Shown one piece after another: positions 21,908-33,017 of a stretch of 64,000 bases of DNA. This stretch comes from Roridomyces roridus (taxonomy: Eukaryota; Basidiomycota; Agaricomycetes; Agaricales; Mycenaceae), in NCBI GenBank assembly GCA_029378245.1, contig JARKIF010000046.1, positions 310,001 to 374,000 on the forward strand. The letters run 5' to 3'. The notes under the pieces were generated by a model, which saw only the letters and a list, made by a program, of their open reading frames with translations, did no database searches and had not been told where the DNA came from. The position numbers and the translations under genes were made by a program. How positions within the stretch are numbered: the stretch's first letter is position 1; every line of letters begins with the position of its first letter.

Positions 21908-24503
21908 TGATATCGGAACACGGGAGCACTCTGGAATCACTACTTGCGAGCTTCGGAATGGTGTCTTTAACGAGGGGATACCCAAGATGTGGGTATCGAA
22001 TTAAAGCTACGGACCAGTACTATCCGGTCCTGGAACGATAGTGCAGAGGAGGAAAGATGGGAATAATGGAACTCGACTTCCGACCCTCGGCATCAGCCTT
22101 ACCAAACTGAAACATGATGGATCGACGGCTGACTGAGCTTGGGATGGTGCGAGGATGGCGCCATACAACCTGTAGACCAATGAAATAGCAAGGATACCCT
22201 AATTGCGTTGCTCCTGTATTATTTATTAGATTGCCGGACTTGTATATAACTAGGTAGAGTGTTCCCTTGGAGGCCGAACAATCACCCCCGTCTGTTGTAC
22301 GCATTAGCGTCTCTAAAGGGTTGTGCTTGGGCTTTCGAGGTGCACTGTGTTGGATAGTGGCTTCATAAAGTTTGTACTAGTTGGAATCATATTATTTTGA
22401 ATCGGAATCGTCGTCATCGTTGAAACCAAATCGTCGTACTCGCCTCAATCAAGAATCTATTAAGCAATCAGTCAAGTCAAGTCGTTGGAACATCGTCGTA
22501 TTTGGCTAGGGAATCTCAGTACCAGTCGGGAAGAAGAGTAGAATCGAGTTGCGAAGTTTCGGAATAAGGAATACGATCGGTGTTTGACCACCAACCCACC
22601 TACTACATCAATCTTATCAACTACAGCTGAGAAGCTATACAATCTACCAAAAGGGTTGCTTGTTTCAGTCTCGACTGAACCTAATACCCGTCCCTTGGAA
22701 ATACCACTTTCCTTCAGAATAAACTTCACTATGGAGCTGCAACACGTTGAATTTCAACGTAATTCGTAGTGAATACCAACTATCAACGTAGTTTCAGTTG
22801 ACTTGCGGTGATTTCAATTCACCGCAAGATCTACGTTGATTTCTGGTGTTCCCTCATTCAACTCAATTTACGTTGAAAATCAACCAAGCAGCAGAAATAC
22901 CTTCTTTAAGCTGGATCCGTCAATTCGGCACATAAACAAGCAATTCAGACCTGTGGACGTCATTGGAAGTCCCACAAAATGGGTAGGGTGACTCGAGCCG
23001 CATCTCGACTTGATCGTGACAGCTACACCCAAGTGTTTCAAACTCCGCTCGGATCAGCTTCCGATGACTCACATGGCGCATAATGGCGTGATTTTCCAGC
23101 TTTTTCTTTCTTCCCACTTCCTCGCTCGCCCGTATCCTCCGCCTGACAATGTACATACGCCTTCCACGAGCCATCCAATGCAACATATTCGACCTCCCCA
23201 TCGTGACATGTCGCCGCCCCTCCTCGCCGCCCCTCGACGCCGCTCATCCGGCCCTGGAACTCGGTTGCCACGTCGCAGACGTCGTCCATGTTCGCCTTCC
23301 CCCACGCTCCCTGTTCTCGCTCTCCATGCCTGTCCTCGCTCTCTCCGGCCCTCCCAGCCCAATACCAACGTGCCAATGCCCACCTCGCCGTCAAAGCCAT
23401 CCACGCCGTCGTCAAGAGGCCGTCGCCAAGAGGCCGTCGTCAAGAGACCCATCCGTGCAAGAATAGCTCGTGCCTACGTCAAGTCCACGCCGTCTCGTGC
23501 GTCCCTCACCGCCTTGTCCCACCTCCCGATCGAGCCTTCCCGCCTACTCCGCCCCGGTTACCACGCATGTACAAGTCAGGAGCATGCCCGCCTTCACGTG
23601 CCCCGGATTCCCTCTGCCACACCCACCCTCAAGGTCTGAAGATCCTAGTCTGAATATCTTGCCGCCGCCGCGAAGCTCGCCCCATCGTCATGAAAATACA
23701 AACTGCCTCGAATCGCTCCGGGCCTCTCTCATCGATACCTCCCCACATTGCCATCTCTCTTCGGGCCTACAACTTCTCCTGGTGCTACCCATCCCACCCC
23801 GCTCCGCTCAACCGCTTTCACCATGCATACCAGTGTTCCTTGCACGGTTCCCGCTCACTTCCCACCTTTTGTCTAGTCCCGTCATCAATCGCTCGTTAGA
23901 TTCGCTCCCAGCACCCTCGTGTGCAATATTGCGGTGCTTGTGTCGTTTATCAGTGGCTGTCGGGTGTTTAGCAAGTCACTAGCGCTGTGATAGTAGTTTT
24001 AATACACTCTTTTCCCTTTTAATTGCCTGAATCGAGGGATAATGAGCTGCTATGGGCGCTGTAGTGCTACTGGCTTTGTTTGATTCAACGTAAATCACGT
24101 CGAAATTCACCGGGAACCTGATGTGGGAGCTAGGTTGGAAGTGGCCATATCACGTTGATTATTGACGTAGATTTCAACGTAATTCGGAGGTGAAAATCAA
24201 CGTAGGCTCGGTGAAATTCAACCTAGACTGCAGTGAAATTCAACGTACGGCGTGGTCGAAATTACGTTGAAATTCAACATACCCTACCCCCCCAGAGCTT
24301 ATTACTTTCTCCCTCCACAACCTACTACCTGTATAAGGACCTGTATTGGGACTTTTACTCGTCTGAACACTCGATTGAATACACTCGCTACGAGCTCGTG
24401 TCTGTGTTGGTTATCTAAATAAGCTACTTGCTTATTCCTGTGTACCACCGTATACGATACAGTGGTGTTGGGTTTCTCCCTTGGGTTTAGAGCACATTCG
24501 TCA
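21908..24503 (+). repeat. LTR-A, an LTR split by a nested element
   Basis: Related to the uninterrupted LTR-B (29280-30288). Shared features in order: TGATATC...GGAACA start, a TATA-like TGTATATAACTAGG near 22240 followed by TTCCCTTGGAGG, the 'GCTGAGAAGCT' segment near 22630, a 'TACCTGTATAAGGACCTGTATTGGGAC' stretch (24330-24356, cited here in overlapping parts), and the end GAGCACATTCGTCA. A TIR element interrupts it at 22746-24278. No internal retrotransposon genes accompany it, so it is probably a solo LTR. I found no matching target duplication. It abuts the broken 3' end of the GH3 gene. Confidence 0.6.
22746..24278. mobile_element. TIR element with CAACGTAA-type subterminal repeats, nested in LTR-A
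   Basis: Terminal inverted repeats GTTGAATTTCAACGTAATT at 22746 and its reverse complement ending at 24278. Both ends carry several further copies of words like TCAACGTA, ACGTTGA and GAAATTCACCG (22746-22890 and 24080-24278), giving a foldback-like structure. The interior (22900-24000) is C-rich, with a plus-strand frame to 209 codons that lacks known motifs. No transposase is seen and the target duplication is not clear. Confidence 0.65.
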
Positions 24504-24509
24504 GCGTCA

Positions 24510-25593
24510 CCAGATATATTTCGATCTGGAGAATATATCAGCGACTCCGTATGTATTTGCCGGAAGATATGGAGACTTACAACCGGGAAACCGAGAGGAA
24601 AGCCAGGGTCTGTGACGATCGTGGTGTTATAATCGCTCTCGACCTGTACAAACACAAGTCATTCAAGCAGTTCGTAGATCAGAAGAAAAAATCACAAACA
24701 TCTGCGATACTAAAGGGCAACCGCCCACTCGGATTAAAGATCCCCGTCAACACATCGACGAGCCCAGGTCCCGTCTGCTCTCCTGGCGCTCCCGCATACA
24801 CAATGGTCGTGATATTCGGATTGCTGGCGAACGCCGACATGTCTACGGGTCCGACGGAGTGAACTACCACAGCTTGAGATTGACTTGAGCTACATCGGTG
24901 ATCCGGTAACGGACGGGTGGTTGATTTGGAGGGAGAGAATAACAGAAGGCTCACTAGTGTACTCCCACTGAACTTCCAAGTCATTCCGGTCGCCTTCATT
25001 ACCGTTCACACTCTGATAAAACCCGAGCTCGCCGCTCATACTGTGTTGCGTTAAAAAAGCGAAAAGTGAATTCACAGCGGTATACGCATGCGTTGACAAA
25101 GACAATTGCCATATCAACCCCCGTGGCGGCCGCAGGGCCCTGGGATAGATCATTCGACAGCGAAGTCCTGAGGCTCATTCCAGACGCAGACAGAGTCTCA
25201 TTGAGAGCGGTAATGGGTGGCACCGTAAAGTCAAGCAAATTGGAGCCCGAGCCCCACCTGTTCAACGATCAGCTTCGTATGTATGCTGGCGAGGAAGGAG
25301 TACCGACCCGATACTCACATATTCTCATTCGAGTCCCCGCACTCGGCTGACGTTGCCAACGCAGCGCGAAGAGAACTCTCCTACGCCGGTGACGAGGCTG
25401 ATTTTCTCTTCTAGGGTGAGCTGTGTGACGGTGGCGTTGGCGAGTGCGGAAGCTTCGTCCCAGGAGCCTGTGAGCGCGATAAATCTACGACCGCAAGATG
25501 GAAGATAGAGAGAGACGTACGGGCGGTGAATGCATACGAGGCCTGTACCGCTGCGACCAGGCTCAAGAGCTGTAGGAAGACGGGAGAAAGCAT
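24510..25593 (-). pseudogene. GH3 beta-glucosidase gene with catalytic core deleted
   Basis: Secreted family-3 glycoside hydrolase that would hydrolyse beta-glucosidic bonds outside the cell. Exon 1 (ATG at 25593) encodes a signal peptide, MLSPVFLQLLSLVAAVQAS. Exon 2 gives the N-terminal GH3 motif 'SWDEASALANATVTQLTLEEKISLVTGVG' (two overlapping parts). The sequence then jumps to the C-terminal domain: WGSGSNLLDFTVPPI, DMAIVFVNA, NGNEGDRNDL, VVVHSVGPVDMSAF, AGAPGEQTGPGLVDVL and SDYNTTIVTDPGF. The (beta/alpha)8 barrel between them, several hundred residues with the nucleophile Asp, is missing. The 3' end stops at about 24510-24550, next to LTR-A. It cannot make an active enzyme. Confidence 0.85.
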
Positions 25594-25864
25594 GTCGCAG
25601 CGCCAGCAGCTGTGGGTGTGGGATATATGGAATCCAGAAAACGGAACCGAGAAGCACAGCGTCAGGGACTCAGGGTATGTGGGATCTAGACTCTGAGACC
25701 ATGGCAAAGTTTCCCCGATCAGCCTTCGACCATTGGTGGGTGAACAAAGGATCACACGACCATGCGTAAGCCGTAGATATTGGCCCGTGGGTCACCGCGT
25801 CTATCCTTAGCGCACTGCGGCACTAGTACCTGCCGAAAAAGCAACATCTGTCAGGAACAAAGAC
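25594..25864. other. No gene seen
   Basis: Upstream side of the GH3 relic. It presumably holds its promoter, but I see no convincing TATA box. Confidence 0.3.
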
Positions 25865-26480
25865 GTTTGTTCAACAATGAACCTGCTTTTGAGGGCCATT
25901 GCGGGCGCATGGCAATCCGAGTCTGTAGGTTGAGCCCCGTGAAGTCTGTGATTCCTGTGGCCACAAGAAGCTGGGGATGATAACAGCAGGTGTTGCTTCT
26001 GCTTTGTAATACCTACTTATTTTCATCGCATGCGACTAGAGAGGATGGGGACAAGTCATCTATATTCAAATTTCACAGTAGTCGTGGTAAGAAAGCTATA
26101 CCAAAGAGCCATAGTAAGTGAGCGGAAGACCAAGAAATTGCCAAATTGGACGAGAGGCCAGGGAGAGAGACACCTCAGAGACGCAAGAAAGGCGCGCAAG
26201 GCCAGCGTGATAAAATGCCAGGAATTGAAACTGGCTAAGATGAGGGAATTGGAGTGGGCTGTTGAAAACACGACGTAGCTGCAGTGGGCGACCAGTCGAT
26301 GCGTGGTGGGAAGCAAGAGGCGTGCCTGTCAAGACTCAAGGGAACGAAAACGGAACTGTCATCGGCTGTGAAACAAACGTCCGATCCCGTCCGGTCCCGT
26401 TCCGCGTCCGACTCGCCGTCGGCAAAGATGTCAATAACACGGAGGCCGGCACATGTCCAAGGCGTAAGAGTAAATGACTA
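25865..26480 (+). repeat. Segment shared with the interior of the 6.87-9.32 kb element
   Basis: Two stretches match: 'GGGCCATTGCxxxCGCATGGCAATCCGAGTCT' at about 25890-25923 (against 7458-7492) and 'GGAACTGTCATCGGCTGT' near 26350 (against 8236), the latter with flanking coding potential for TELSSAVK in both copies. It may be a truncated second copy of that element or the host source of its cargo. A plus-strand frame at 26030-26278 is Lys/Arg-rich and helical but unrecognised. Confidence 0.5.
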
Positions 26481-26537
26481 AGAGGGACCAAACACCCTCA
26501 TAATTACCCTATAAGGAACTTGTAACATATCCAAACA

Positions 26538-26945
26538 ACGCAAAGCCGTACGGCTAAATTTCTTGACTGGTTTTTTCGACTTTTCCCGGCAGGTGGATGA
26601 TGACTGATACCAATCATGATGCCCATCACTCGGCACAGCACCCAGTTGGGCCGAGTCGCCCAAACCGGCAGCGTGGTAAGGAGTTCAAGTGACCGAATCA
26701 TGACAGTACCTCATTGGAGCCGTCTGGAGTCAATGTGAATTGAGTCAAACTCCGAGTGTTCACATCCAGCACCCGTCGGATCCCTATGCCGTCGGGCGGC
26801 GGAAGATCAAATCATTGATGAAATATGCCGAGATGCCGAAATTCGCCAATCAACGACACCAAAACGATACAATTACCTGGACGGCTTTGCACAATGCCAA
26901 AAAGCCGTACACGGCTCCACACGGCTTTGCACAACCCGTCTATTG
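26538..26945 (+). mobile_element. MITE M1, copy 1 (left end truncated)
   Basis: About 400 bp nearly identical to 52130-52527. The right terminus holds the paired GGCTTTGCACAA words; the left terminus has lost its outer TIR. Non-coding. Confidence 0.75.
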
Positions 26946-27335
26946 CACACGGGCAGGAATTTGACGGCAGTATCGGGGTGAGGTTCACCGTCCACGGGAC
27001 ATAAGTGCGTTGTCGGGAGAGACCGCGGGTGGGTAACTGCAGATCAACTTGTGGATAGACTCCGGAGGGTATTACCCGAGTTCAAGCTCCAGCGCCCAGA
27101 CGCAGCGGATCGGTCCTGTGTGCATAGCATGCGTGAAAGAATGGGAATCGAGGGGAAAGTACGTACCAGATCTTTGGAGGCGAAGAGTTGGGCAGCCAGC
27201 TCAAATAACGGTATTTGGAGTCCGGGTGGAAACGCTGGGCAGTACATGGTAGTGGAGCCCAGTTGGTCGTTGTGCTGGCATTTGGAGGTCAAGCGGAGGT
27301 TGGGTAGCGGCGCTGGCGGTCAGTATAAGATACGC
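26946..27335. other. No recognised gene
   Basis: Short frames on both strands. A minus-strand frame (27292-27044) could be a downstream exon of the gene at 28.3-29.3 kb, cut off by the TIR element at 27336-28264, but I cannot show that. Confidence 0.3.
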
Positions 27336-28264
27336 TTAGCTTTGGGCAGCGGGGTGCTGGTCGCAACCAGGACAGAGTGTACCCTCAGGGTACCCCGAAG
27401 ATACCCCAGTACCCCACTTCTGGTAAGTCAGTAGATATACTACGAGTAAGGCTAAGTACTTGCCAGAAGCACAAATATTGCACAGTGCACTGGGTACCCC
27501 GGGTATAAGTATTCTACTGAGTACCCGCATACCCCGCTGAGTACCCTGTACCCCACTGGGTCCAGGGTACCCCGATCAGTACCTCGAACTCCATCAGACA
27601 TGCTAATACTAACTTGGTACTAGTAAATTGAACTTGACTCAATGTAGGTATCTAATTATGTAAGTAAGTACTTGAACATGCGACTACTACTAAGGTAGGG
27701 GCTTGAAACCCCCAGAAGGTAGGACAGGGCACTGGCCCTTATATACTTTTTAGAACAATGGCCCATCAAGTGTGCCACTTGGACATCAAAAAAGGTTGAA
27801 TTTGGCAATCAAAGCTGTATCAAAGCTGGTGCCATTGTTCTCTTTGTCCTTTCTTCCCCATTGTTCTTTTGTTCAAACAATGGCCCACACAGTTGCCAAA
27901 CAGTCTGGATCAAAAAACCTGTGGCTATGCTGCCAAAATGTATATAACTGTGGCTTGGAGCATTGACTTCCTTGGGTTCAATCCCCCATGAGCACTTGCC
28001 ACTTAGTACAATAAGTAATATTAAGTATGTACTAAGTAGCCACTTGAGTCTTAAGTGATTACTTGTCGGGTACCCCTACCCCACTGCCCCAGGGTACCCT
28101 ATGCATTTGCTATGCATACTTAGAGTATGTTTAATTGACAATGTATCCAGTGTGCACGCAGGATAGCTGGTATGTATATAGTGCGGGGTACTCGGGGTAC
28201 CCACCAGTGTACCCAGGGTACACCCTGTCCTGGTTGAGACCAGTACCCTTGTGCCCAAAGCTAA
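27336..28264. mobile_element. 929-bp TIR element rich in GGTACCC words
   Basis: Inverted ends TTAGCTTTGGGCA at 27336 and its complement ending at 28264, continuing inward as 'GGTxCTGGTCxCAACCAGGACAGxGTGTACCC' on both sides. Both subterminal regions repeat GGGTACCCC/GAGTACCC units many times (27380-27570 and 28070-28215). The centre (27600-28050) is AT-rich and non-coding. It lies inside or beside a minus-strand gene. I could not define a target duplication. Confidence 0.7.
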
Positions 28265-28269
28265 ACAGG

Positions 28270-29277
28270 CAACAGAAAATGCCTCGGAAAGCGATCGACT
28301 CCCAAATGGGGCAGTCGATGGGCACGTGCTGTTGATGCTGTACCCGATCTGAATCTCACTGCCCTCTTGAGGTCGGTCGCGTCCAAATCTGTCAAGATTT
28401 GAGGACATGAGAACAAAATTGGCGAAGCGGGTCCAAAATTGGCTCAAACGGCTAAGCGAGCCACTTGTGAGAACGCCCACATCTGCCCTCGACTCTGGGC
28501 TCCTGCGACATCCTGGCGCACTGGCAAATGGAAGGGACTGTTTAGGGAGTACGAGGAGCTCTTGAGAAAGCTGGATGTAATGCGTAGAAGCAGGGGCGGT
28601 GGCAGATGGGGTTGAAGACGACCCGGGAAGTGGAGATAGCGTCGGCGCAGCGTCCACCTCAGCAGGGCTAATAGCGCACGAAAACATCGTCTGGGGGTGC
28701 AAGGATATATATTGGGGGTATAATGGACATGATATGAGACCTCTGGGCCGGGGTTCAGAACGCAGGAAAAAAGGCACCCGACAACGCCCGACAGCGGCGT
28801 CCAGGGCAACGCCAAAACAGGATGGAGGGACAAGACAAGCTATGAGGTTCACGAAGGGGGTCGTATAGACGCACCTGAGATCGAAATCCTCCCACCAAGA
28901 TCGCCCGTCTTGCCAGAAAACCTCGGAATCTTTGGGTGGCGCAAAGCGTGCCTCCGCCACCGATGGCCGCGATGACGGGGAAGAACGCCGCCTGAAGTCG
29001 ACTGCATATGGTCCCTGAGATGCCTTGACAGTAATCCCCCGCCGTGCCAACTCTCAGGAGAGTACTACCAGGGACACTGCTGATACGAGGCTCTCGAGCG
29101 GACGCATTTCGACCCGGGCTTTTGTGATGCAGTCCTGTTCTTCGAGCATATGCCGGCGTACGGAGGAGTGTTACCGAGCTGTGCGGGCATCCTTGAGTAG
29201 CACCGAGTCGAGTTGGGAGATGATACAGTCGAGGGTGGACTATTCCGAGTCATCGGCAGTGGCACTGCCGGTATCAT
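28270..29277 (-). pseudogene. Hypothetical gene truncated at both ends by repeats
   Basis: Minus-strand coding signal. A good exon reads ELARRGITVKASQGPYAVD ... GRSWWEDFDLR and ends at a GT donor near 28875. Downstream exon material between about 28700 and 28270 reads 'SPESRADVGVLTSG ... FGRDRPQEGSEIQIGYS'. Upstream exons toward 29277 include 'STLDCIISQLDSVLLKDA' and 'EEQDCITKARVEMRPLESLV', a helical pattern. LTR-B begins at 29280 and the GTACCC element ends at 28264, so both ends look cut. I do not recognise the family. Confidence 0.4.
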
Positions 29278-29279
29278 GA

Positions 29280-30288
29280 TGATATCATGATCGGAACAAG
29301 TCTGCCCCGGCCATGGTCACTCTATTTCGATGTTTCTGAGCTGGAATCCTCATGATATCGGTATCGTTCGAAAGCTACGGCTCATCAGAGTTCATATCAA
29401 GGATGTCCGAAGGCGGGAGCGCCATAATCTCAAGAAACCAAACTGGGTCGAGTCATGGAGCTGTGCTGGATAACACATCCACGCGGTATCATGGCTTGGC
29501 AACCTGGCTGACTGAGCGACAATCATCAGCTGGCCAATCAGGACTCAAGGATTCAAGATATCATCAAATCACGCCATTATTTCGTCGATATCATGTGATT
29601 GCTATTCATGTATAAAAGTAATTAGGATGCTTCCTTAGAAGGCACTGGATACTCCCCCGAACTAGCAAGCTACCAGCTGCGACCTAAGGGTTTTGTCCAA
29701 GGCTTTCGACGGTGCATCGTGTGTGTAATACGATCTCTATTGAAAATCTGAACTATTTGATTGTTGGCTCTATTGTGTGTGTGATTGTGTGATTGAGTGC
29801 TTGATATTGGATTGGATTGTGAACGCTTGTGATTGGATTGAACTGGATCTGTGAGGAACACAAATCCGTGTCGTATCGGTCGCTGTGAACATCGCTTCCA
29901 GTGTTTCAAGGGATTAAAAATCCTAAACTCGCATTCGTGCAACTGGCCTAACAGCCAACACTACTACCACTACCATTTGTCTAGCTGAGAAGCTTAAAAT
30001 CCAACAAAACGCTTTAGAATCGATATTCTTGGTTGATATCAAGGACTTTGATTCGCAAACACGTTCTTGTAACTCGATATCGAGACTGAATCACCGTATT
30101 CCCTACAACCTTTACAAGGCCCTGTACTAGGGACTTACACTCGTCGTTCCTGCTAGTCAAATAGACTGCACTCGCTTCGGAAGCTTCGTGGTTGGTTGGT
30201 TTTGGTATAGATTCGTCTATATCAAGACTCATCTAGTCTGTTGTTTCTCTGTGGTGTTTTCTATAGTAGGTTCAGAGCACATTCATCA
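29280..30288 (+). repeat. LTR-B, about 1-kb solo-LTR-like repeat
   Basis: Starts TGATATCATGATCGG and ends ATTCATCA, with a TATAAAAG box near 29610 and GATATC words repeated through the U3-like part. Related to LTR-A over its whole length. No internal domain or second LTR follows. It cuts the F-box gene at 30289. The flanking bases (catga, acggt) do not match, so no target duplication is shown. Confidence 0.6.
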
Positions 30289-30675
30289 ACGGTCCGGTGG
30301 TCGTGGAGATGGAGGGCATTTGCTGGCAGAGATGTCAAGCCAAATTAAGAAAACACCTGTTTCGGTCCACAGATCCGATCGCTGACAGGCACAGCACCAC
30401 GTCAACATCATCAATCCCCGCCAAATTGGGTTGCAGGGAAGGCATTCATGTGCATTACATTGTGCAAGTAGGACGGGGAGGATGGGCCGAGTACATGGTT
30501 CGTTATTTGCCCATAGCTTTTGGGCAAGGAGGGTCCAAGTGCGATTTAGGAGGGCGCAAGCGCAGAGGTCGGCAGCGATGGAGTCGAGCCCGTCGAGGAT
30601 AGGTGAGATGAGTTCGGGGAGTGAGAGCACTCTGACAGTGGCTGTCGTGCCGGAGGACAAGGCGGAGTTCGTCAT
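30289..30675 (-). pseudogene. F-box protein gene, 3' truncated by LTR-B
   Basis: Minus-strand start MTNSALSSGTTATVRV at 30675, then an F-box-like segment: LPELISPILDGLD ... CALLNRTWTLLAQKLW. F-box proteins link substrates to SCF ubiquitin ligases. A second exon (about 30440-30350) encodes PNLAGIDDVDVVLCLSAIG, shared with the relic at 10.9-11.3 kb. The gene runs into LTR-B at 30288, so the C-terminal region is lost. A MITE sits 66 bp upstream of the ATG. Confidence 0.6.
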
Positions 30676-30740
30676 GGTGGTGGTTTGGGTCAAAGAAGCC
30701 ACGCGACACGTGATGTGGTCAACAAGATCAATCACCAGTG

Positions 30741-31572
30741 TATGAAGGGCTTTATTGGACAAAAGTAAAAGTACACTTCCAGAGGCCCAGAAAGGTCCAT
30801 ATATACATTTTGGCAAAAATCTCCATATATGTACATACAGAGCACTTGCGCTCCATAAATGTATATTTATGGAGCATTTTGATGGATCTCATCAATGTAC
30901 ATTTATGGAGAGCTATGGATCCAATGGAGGTTGTTCATGGCCTCCCTTTGTGTGGGACATCTCTCCATGTTCAATCACATCTAGACTGGCAATCAGAGCC
31001 GAGAGGCTGCGATCAATGCCGTCTGTTGCAATTGATGGCAGCCGTTGATGGAGGAGGTCCCACTCACCGGTGTTGAGTGATGTAGGATTCTATTCAAGTG
31101 CGTGTCTATACCTGCTCAACTGTTGACCTGATTGGCAGTAAACTATGTTCGCCAGGGTCCTAGTGAGCCATTGCAACCACGGCCCACGGGTACCCATCAT
31201 TCACGGGTTATTTGATCCGGGCACTCATCAAATGTTTTAATGATTGCTGTTGATCACATTGGGATTTTTGAACTCCATAGAATGGACCTACAATCTATCT
31301 CAAGACATGCCCTCAGTACATTTATGTAGATAGCTTGAATAGGACGACGTGGTCCCCGAGTTCTATGGTCCCTGATATGTAAATTTAGTGAGGCACAGCC
31401 ACAACAGGAAAATCACTATATGGATCCATATATGTACATTTATGGAGGGATGTGGAGGGATTTTCCGTGCTTCCTCCATAAATGTATATAAATGTGGAAA
31501 GTGCACCATTTTGGTCCATTTACATATATTATCAGGCAGGTTCAGTGCCATTTGTCCGATACGGGCCTTTGT
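30741..31572. mobile_element. hAT-like MITE (832 bp) in the F-box gene promoter
   Basis: Flanked by ACCAGTG on both sides (30734-30740 and 31573-31579; the eighth base differs, C against T), which fits the 8-bp duplications of hAT elements. The ends are imperfect inverted repeats: TATGAAGGGCTTTATTGGAC against ACAAAGGCCCGTATCGGAC. The interior repeats CCATAAATGTATAT/CATATATGTACATTTATGGAG words in both orientations, so it can fold back. Non-coding. Confidence 0.7.
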
Positions 31573-31740
31573 ACCAGTGGCGTGATCCTTGACACGGTTT
31601 CAGTATTAGCTTGTCCGTCAGCAATTTGTTCAAGAGCTGTTATCTACGCGTAACTGGGCTGTGTTGGCATCGACCGACGGGCTCTTTGACTTTGCCGCAT
31701 CCGTCTATTCAATTTCCAGAACCTGCACGTGCAAAAATAA

Positions 31741-32334
31741 TTACCACCCCGCTATCAAGGTTGAGCGACTGTGAACGTACCAGCTTCTGACGCGCCGCGC
31801 TGACAAATTCAAGTCTCTTTCAATCGGGAGTAGTTCCTCTGCCGAAGGAACTGGTGTCCGCGCGAACGCGTCCATCAGCTCTCGAAATTGGGCCGCAGTG
31901 ATATTGTCTTTCGTCTTGCTTGTTTTTTCTGGAGTTCGGCTGGAAAGTGTGAGGGAGGTACCTGCATAACAAAGTTGAGAGAAAAAAGTCGCACCGTGAA
32001 CACGGGGCGCTGAGTGATCCCTGCATGTGCCAGCGGCGCGTCGAGGTGCCGAGTTGAATGTGTGTGAGGGAGGAAAAAGTACGGCGTCGGGAGACTCGGC
32101 GTCACGGTCGTGGTGATGTCCTGGGGCGCCTCCGTGCACGCTCATTTCCATTTGTCTGACACGACTTTCGATGTTATGCAGCCGCTGAGTCCAGCGTCAA
32201 TAGGGGTCATGTGCCAATGCCTGGTGGATGTACATGAAAAACGGTTCTTGGGCGAGTCGGAGCGGTGGTGGAGCAGTGACATTGAATGTCCCGCCGCGGC
32301 GGCTGATAACGAAGGATTGCGCTCTGAAGAACAT
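31741..32334 (-). CDS. Homeodomain-like protein with N-terminal GGTF motif (copy 4, most divergent)
   Basis: Minus strand. The N-terminal exon starts MFFRAQSFVISRRGGTFNV at 32334, matching the start of copies 1 and 2. After intron(s), the terminal exon encodes a homeodomain-like fold from 'DNITAAQFRELMDAF' to RRVRSWYVHSR. From helix 1 to the helix-3 Trp the spacing equals that of canonical homeodomains. The residue at Asn51 is His, and an Arg follows two positions later as in true homeodomains. The stop is at 31741. Exon borders between 32200 and 31960 are uncertain. Confidence 0.6.
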
Positions 32335-32389
32335 GAGTCGACAGGTGGTGGTGGGCAGCGGGTATGGAGGGAGCTTCGGCGGTGTCAAA

Positions 32390-32855
32390 TTGAGCCCACG
32401 GTGTAAGTAGCCTCTAGCTATGCATTATATATGCAGCGTGAGATTATTATTATTCGCACCGATACCCTGTATGACGACCGTAACCGCCCGCATTGACGCA
32501 CTGCCTGTTCCACGGGAATCTTCTCTGATCTGCAATCCCTGTTGGGACGCGGCAGTTCCAATTAAGCAACTACACTCGAAAGCTTCTCGAGTAGGCATGT
32601 CTCCAAGTCCGAAGGCCCTCTCGACATGATGATGAATACACACGCTGGACGCAGTTGTCAGTGGGCGCTTCAAGGGCGCTAAGACCAGATAATTAGTTAT
32701 TTGAATGCAATGGCGCGAGTTCTCGAGCCGAGGTGAGTGGGGCCACAGATTTTCTGCCAATTCTGATTGCAAGTTGAGTCTGAGCCTGAGCCGCCACCGC
32801 CGGATATTGGGTTGTTTGCGGTCAGCGAACAACACATCAAGGTTTGATCGTTTCA
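32390..32855. other. No gene recognised
   Basis: Upstream side of homeodomain-like copy 4. A long minus-strand frame crosses it from 33027 but has no family signature. Confidence 0.3.
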
Positions 32856-33017
32856 GTGTAGTACTGGTGAGCGTGCGAAAGCAGTACTGATTCTTGTGAC
32901 AGCGGAGTGACGCGTGATCCGTGCCTCTCTCATCACACCACGACAATCTGCCAGCACTACATGCAATGCAGCATCTACGTCGACGAATCCACCTTCCCAC
33001 ATCTCCAAATTCTTTCT
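32856..33017 (+). repeat. Direct repeat A, copy 1
   Basis: 162 bp nearly identical to 36239-36398, from AGTGTAGTACTGGTGAGCG to CATCTCCAAATTCTTTC. With repeat B it marks a tandem duplication (A-y-B) whose first copy is interrupted by about 3 kb. Confidence 0.85.

Noticed and set aside
24504..24521. 18-bp match (reverse complement) between GCGTCACCAGATATATTT after LTR-A and the edge of IR1 at 11866-11883
   Set aside because: It could be a retroelement primer-binding-site remnant at both places, but there is no LTR at 11.87 kb and the match is too short to build on.
27950..27995. tRNA-like B box (GGTTCAATCCC)
   Set aside because: No A box at the right distance and no foldable acceptor stem. 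It sits inside a TIR element.
28076..29050. 324-codon minus-strand open frame
   Set aside because: It runs through a GT donor near 28875 and into the GTACCC-rich TIR element. Only parts of it are likely exons, so I describe those instead.
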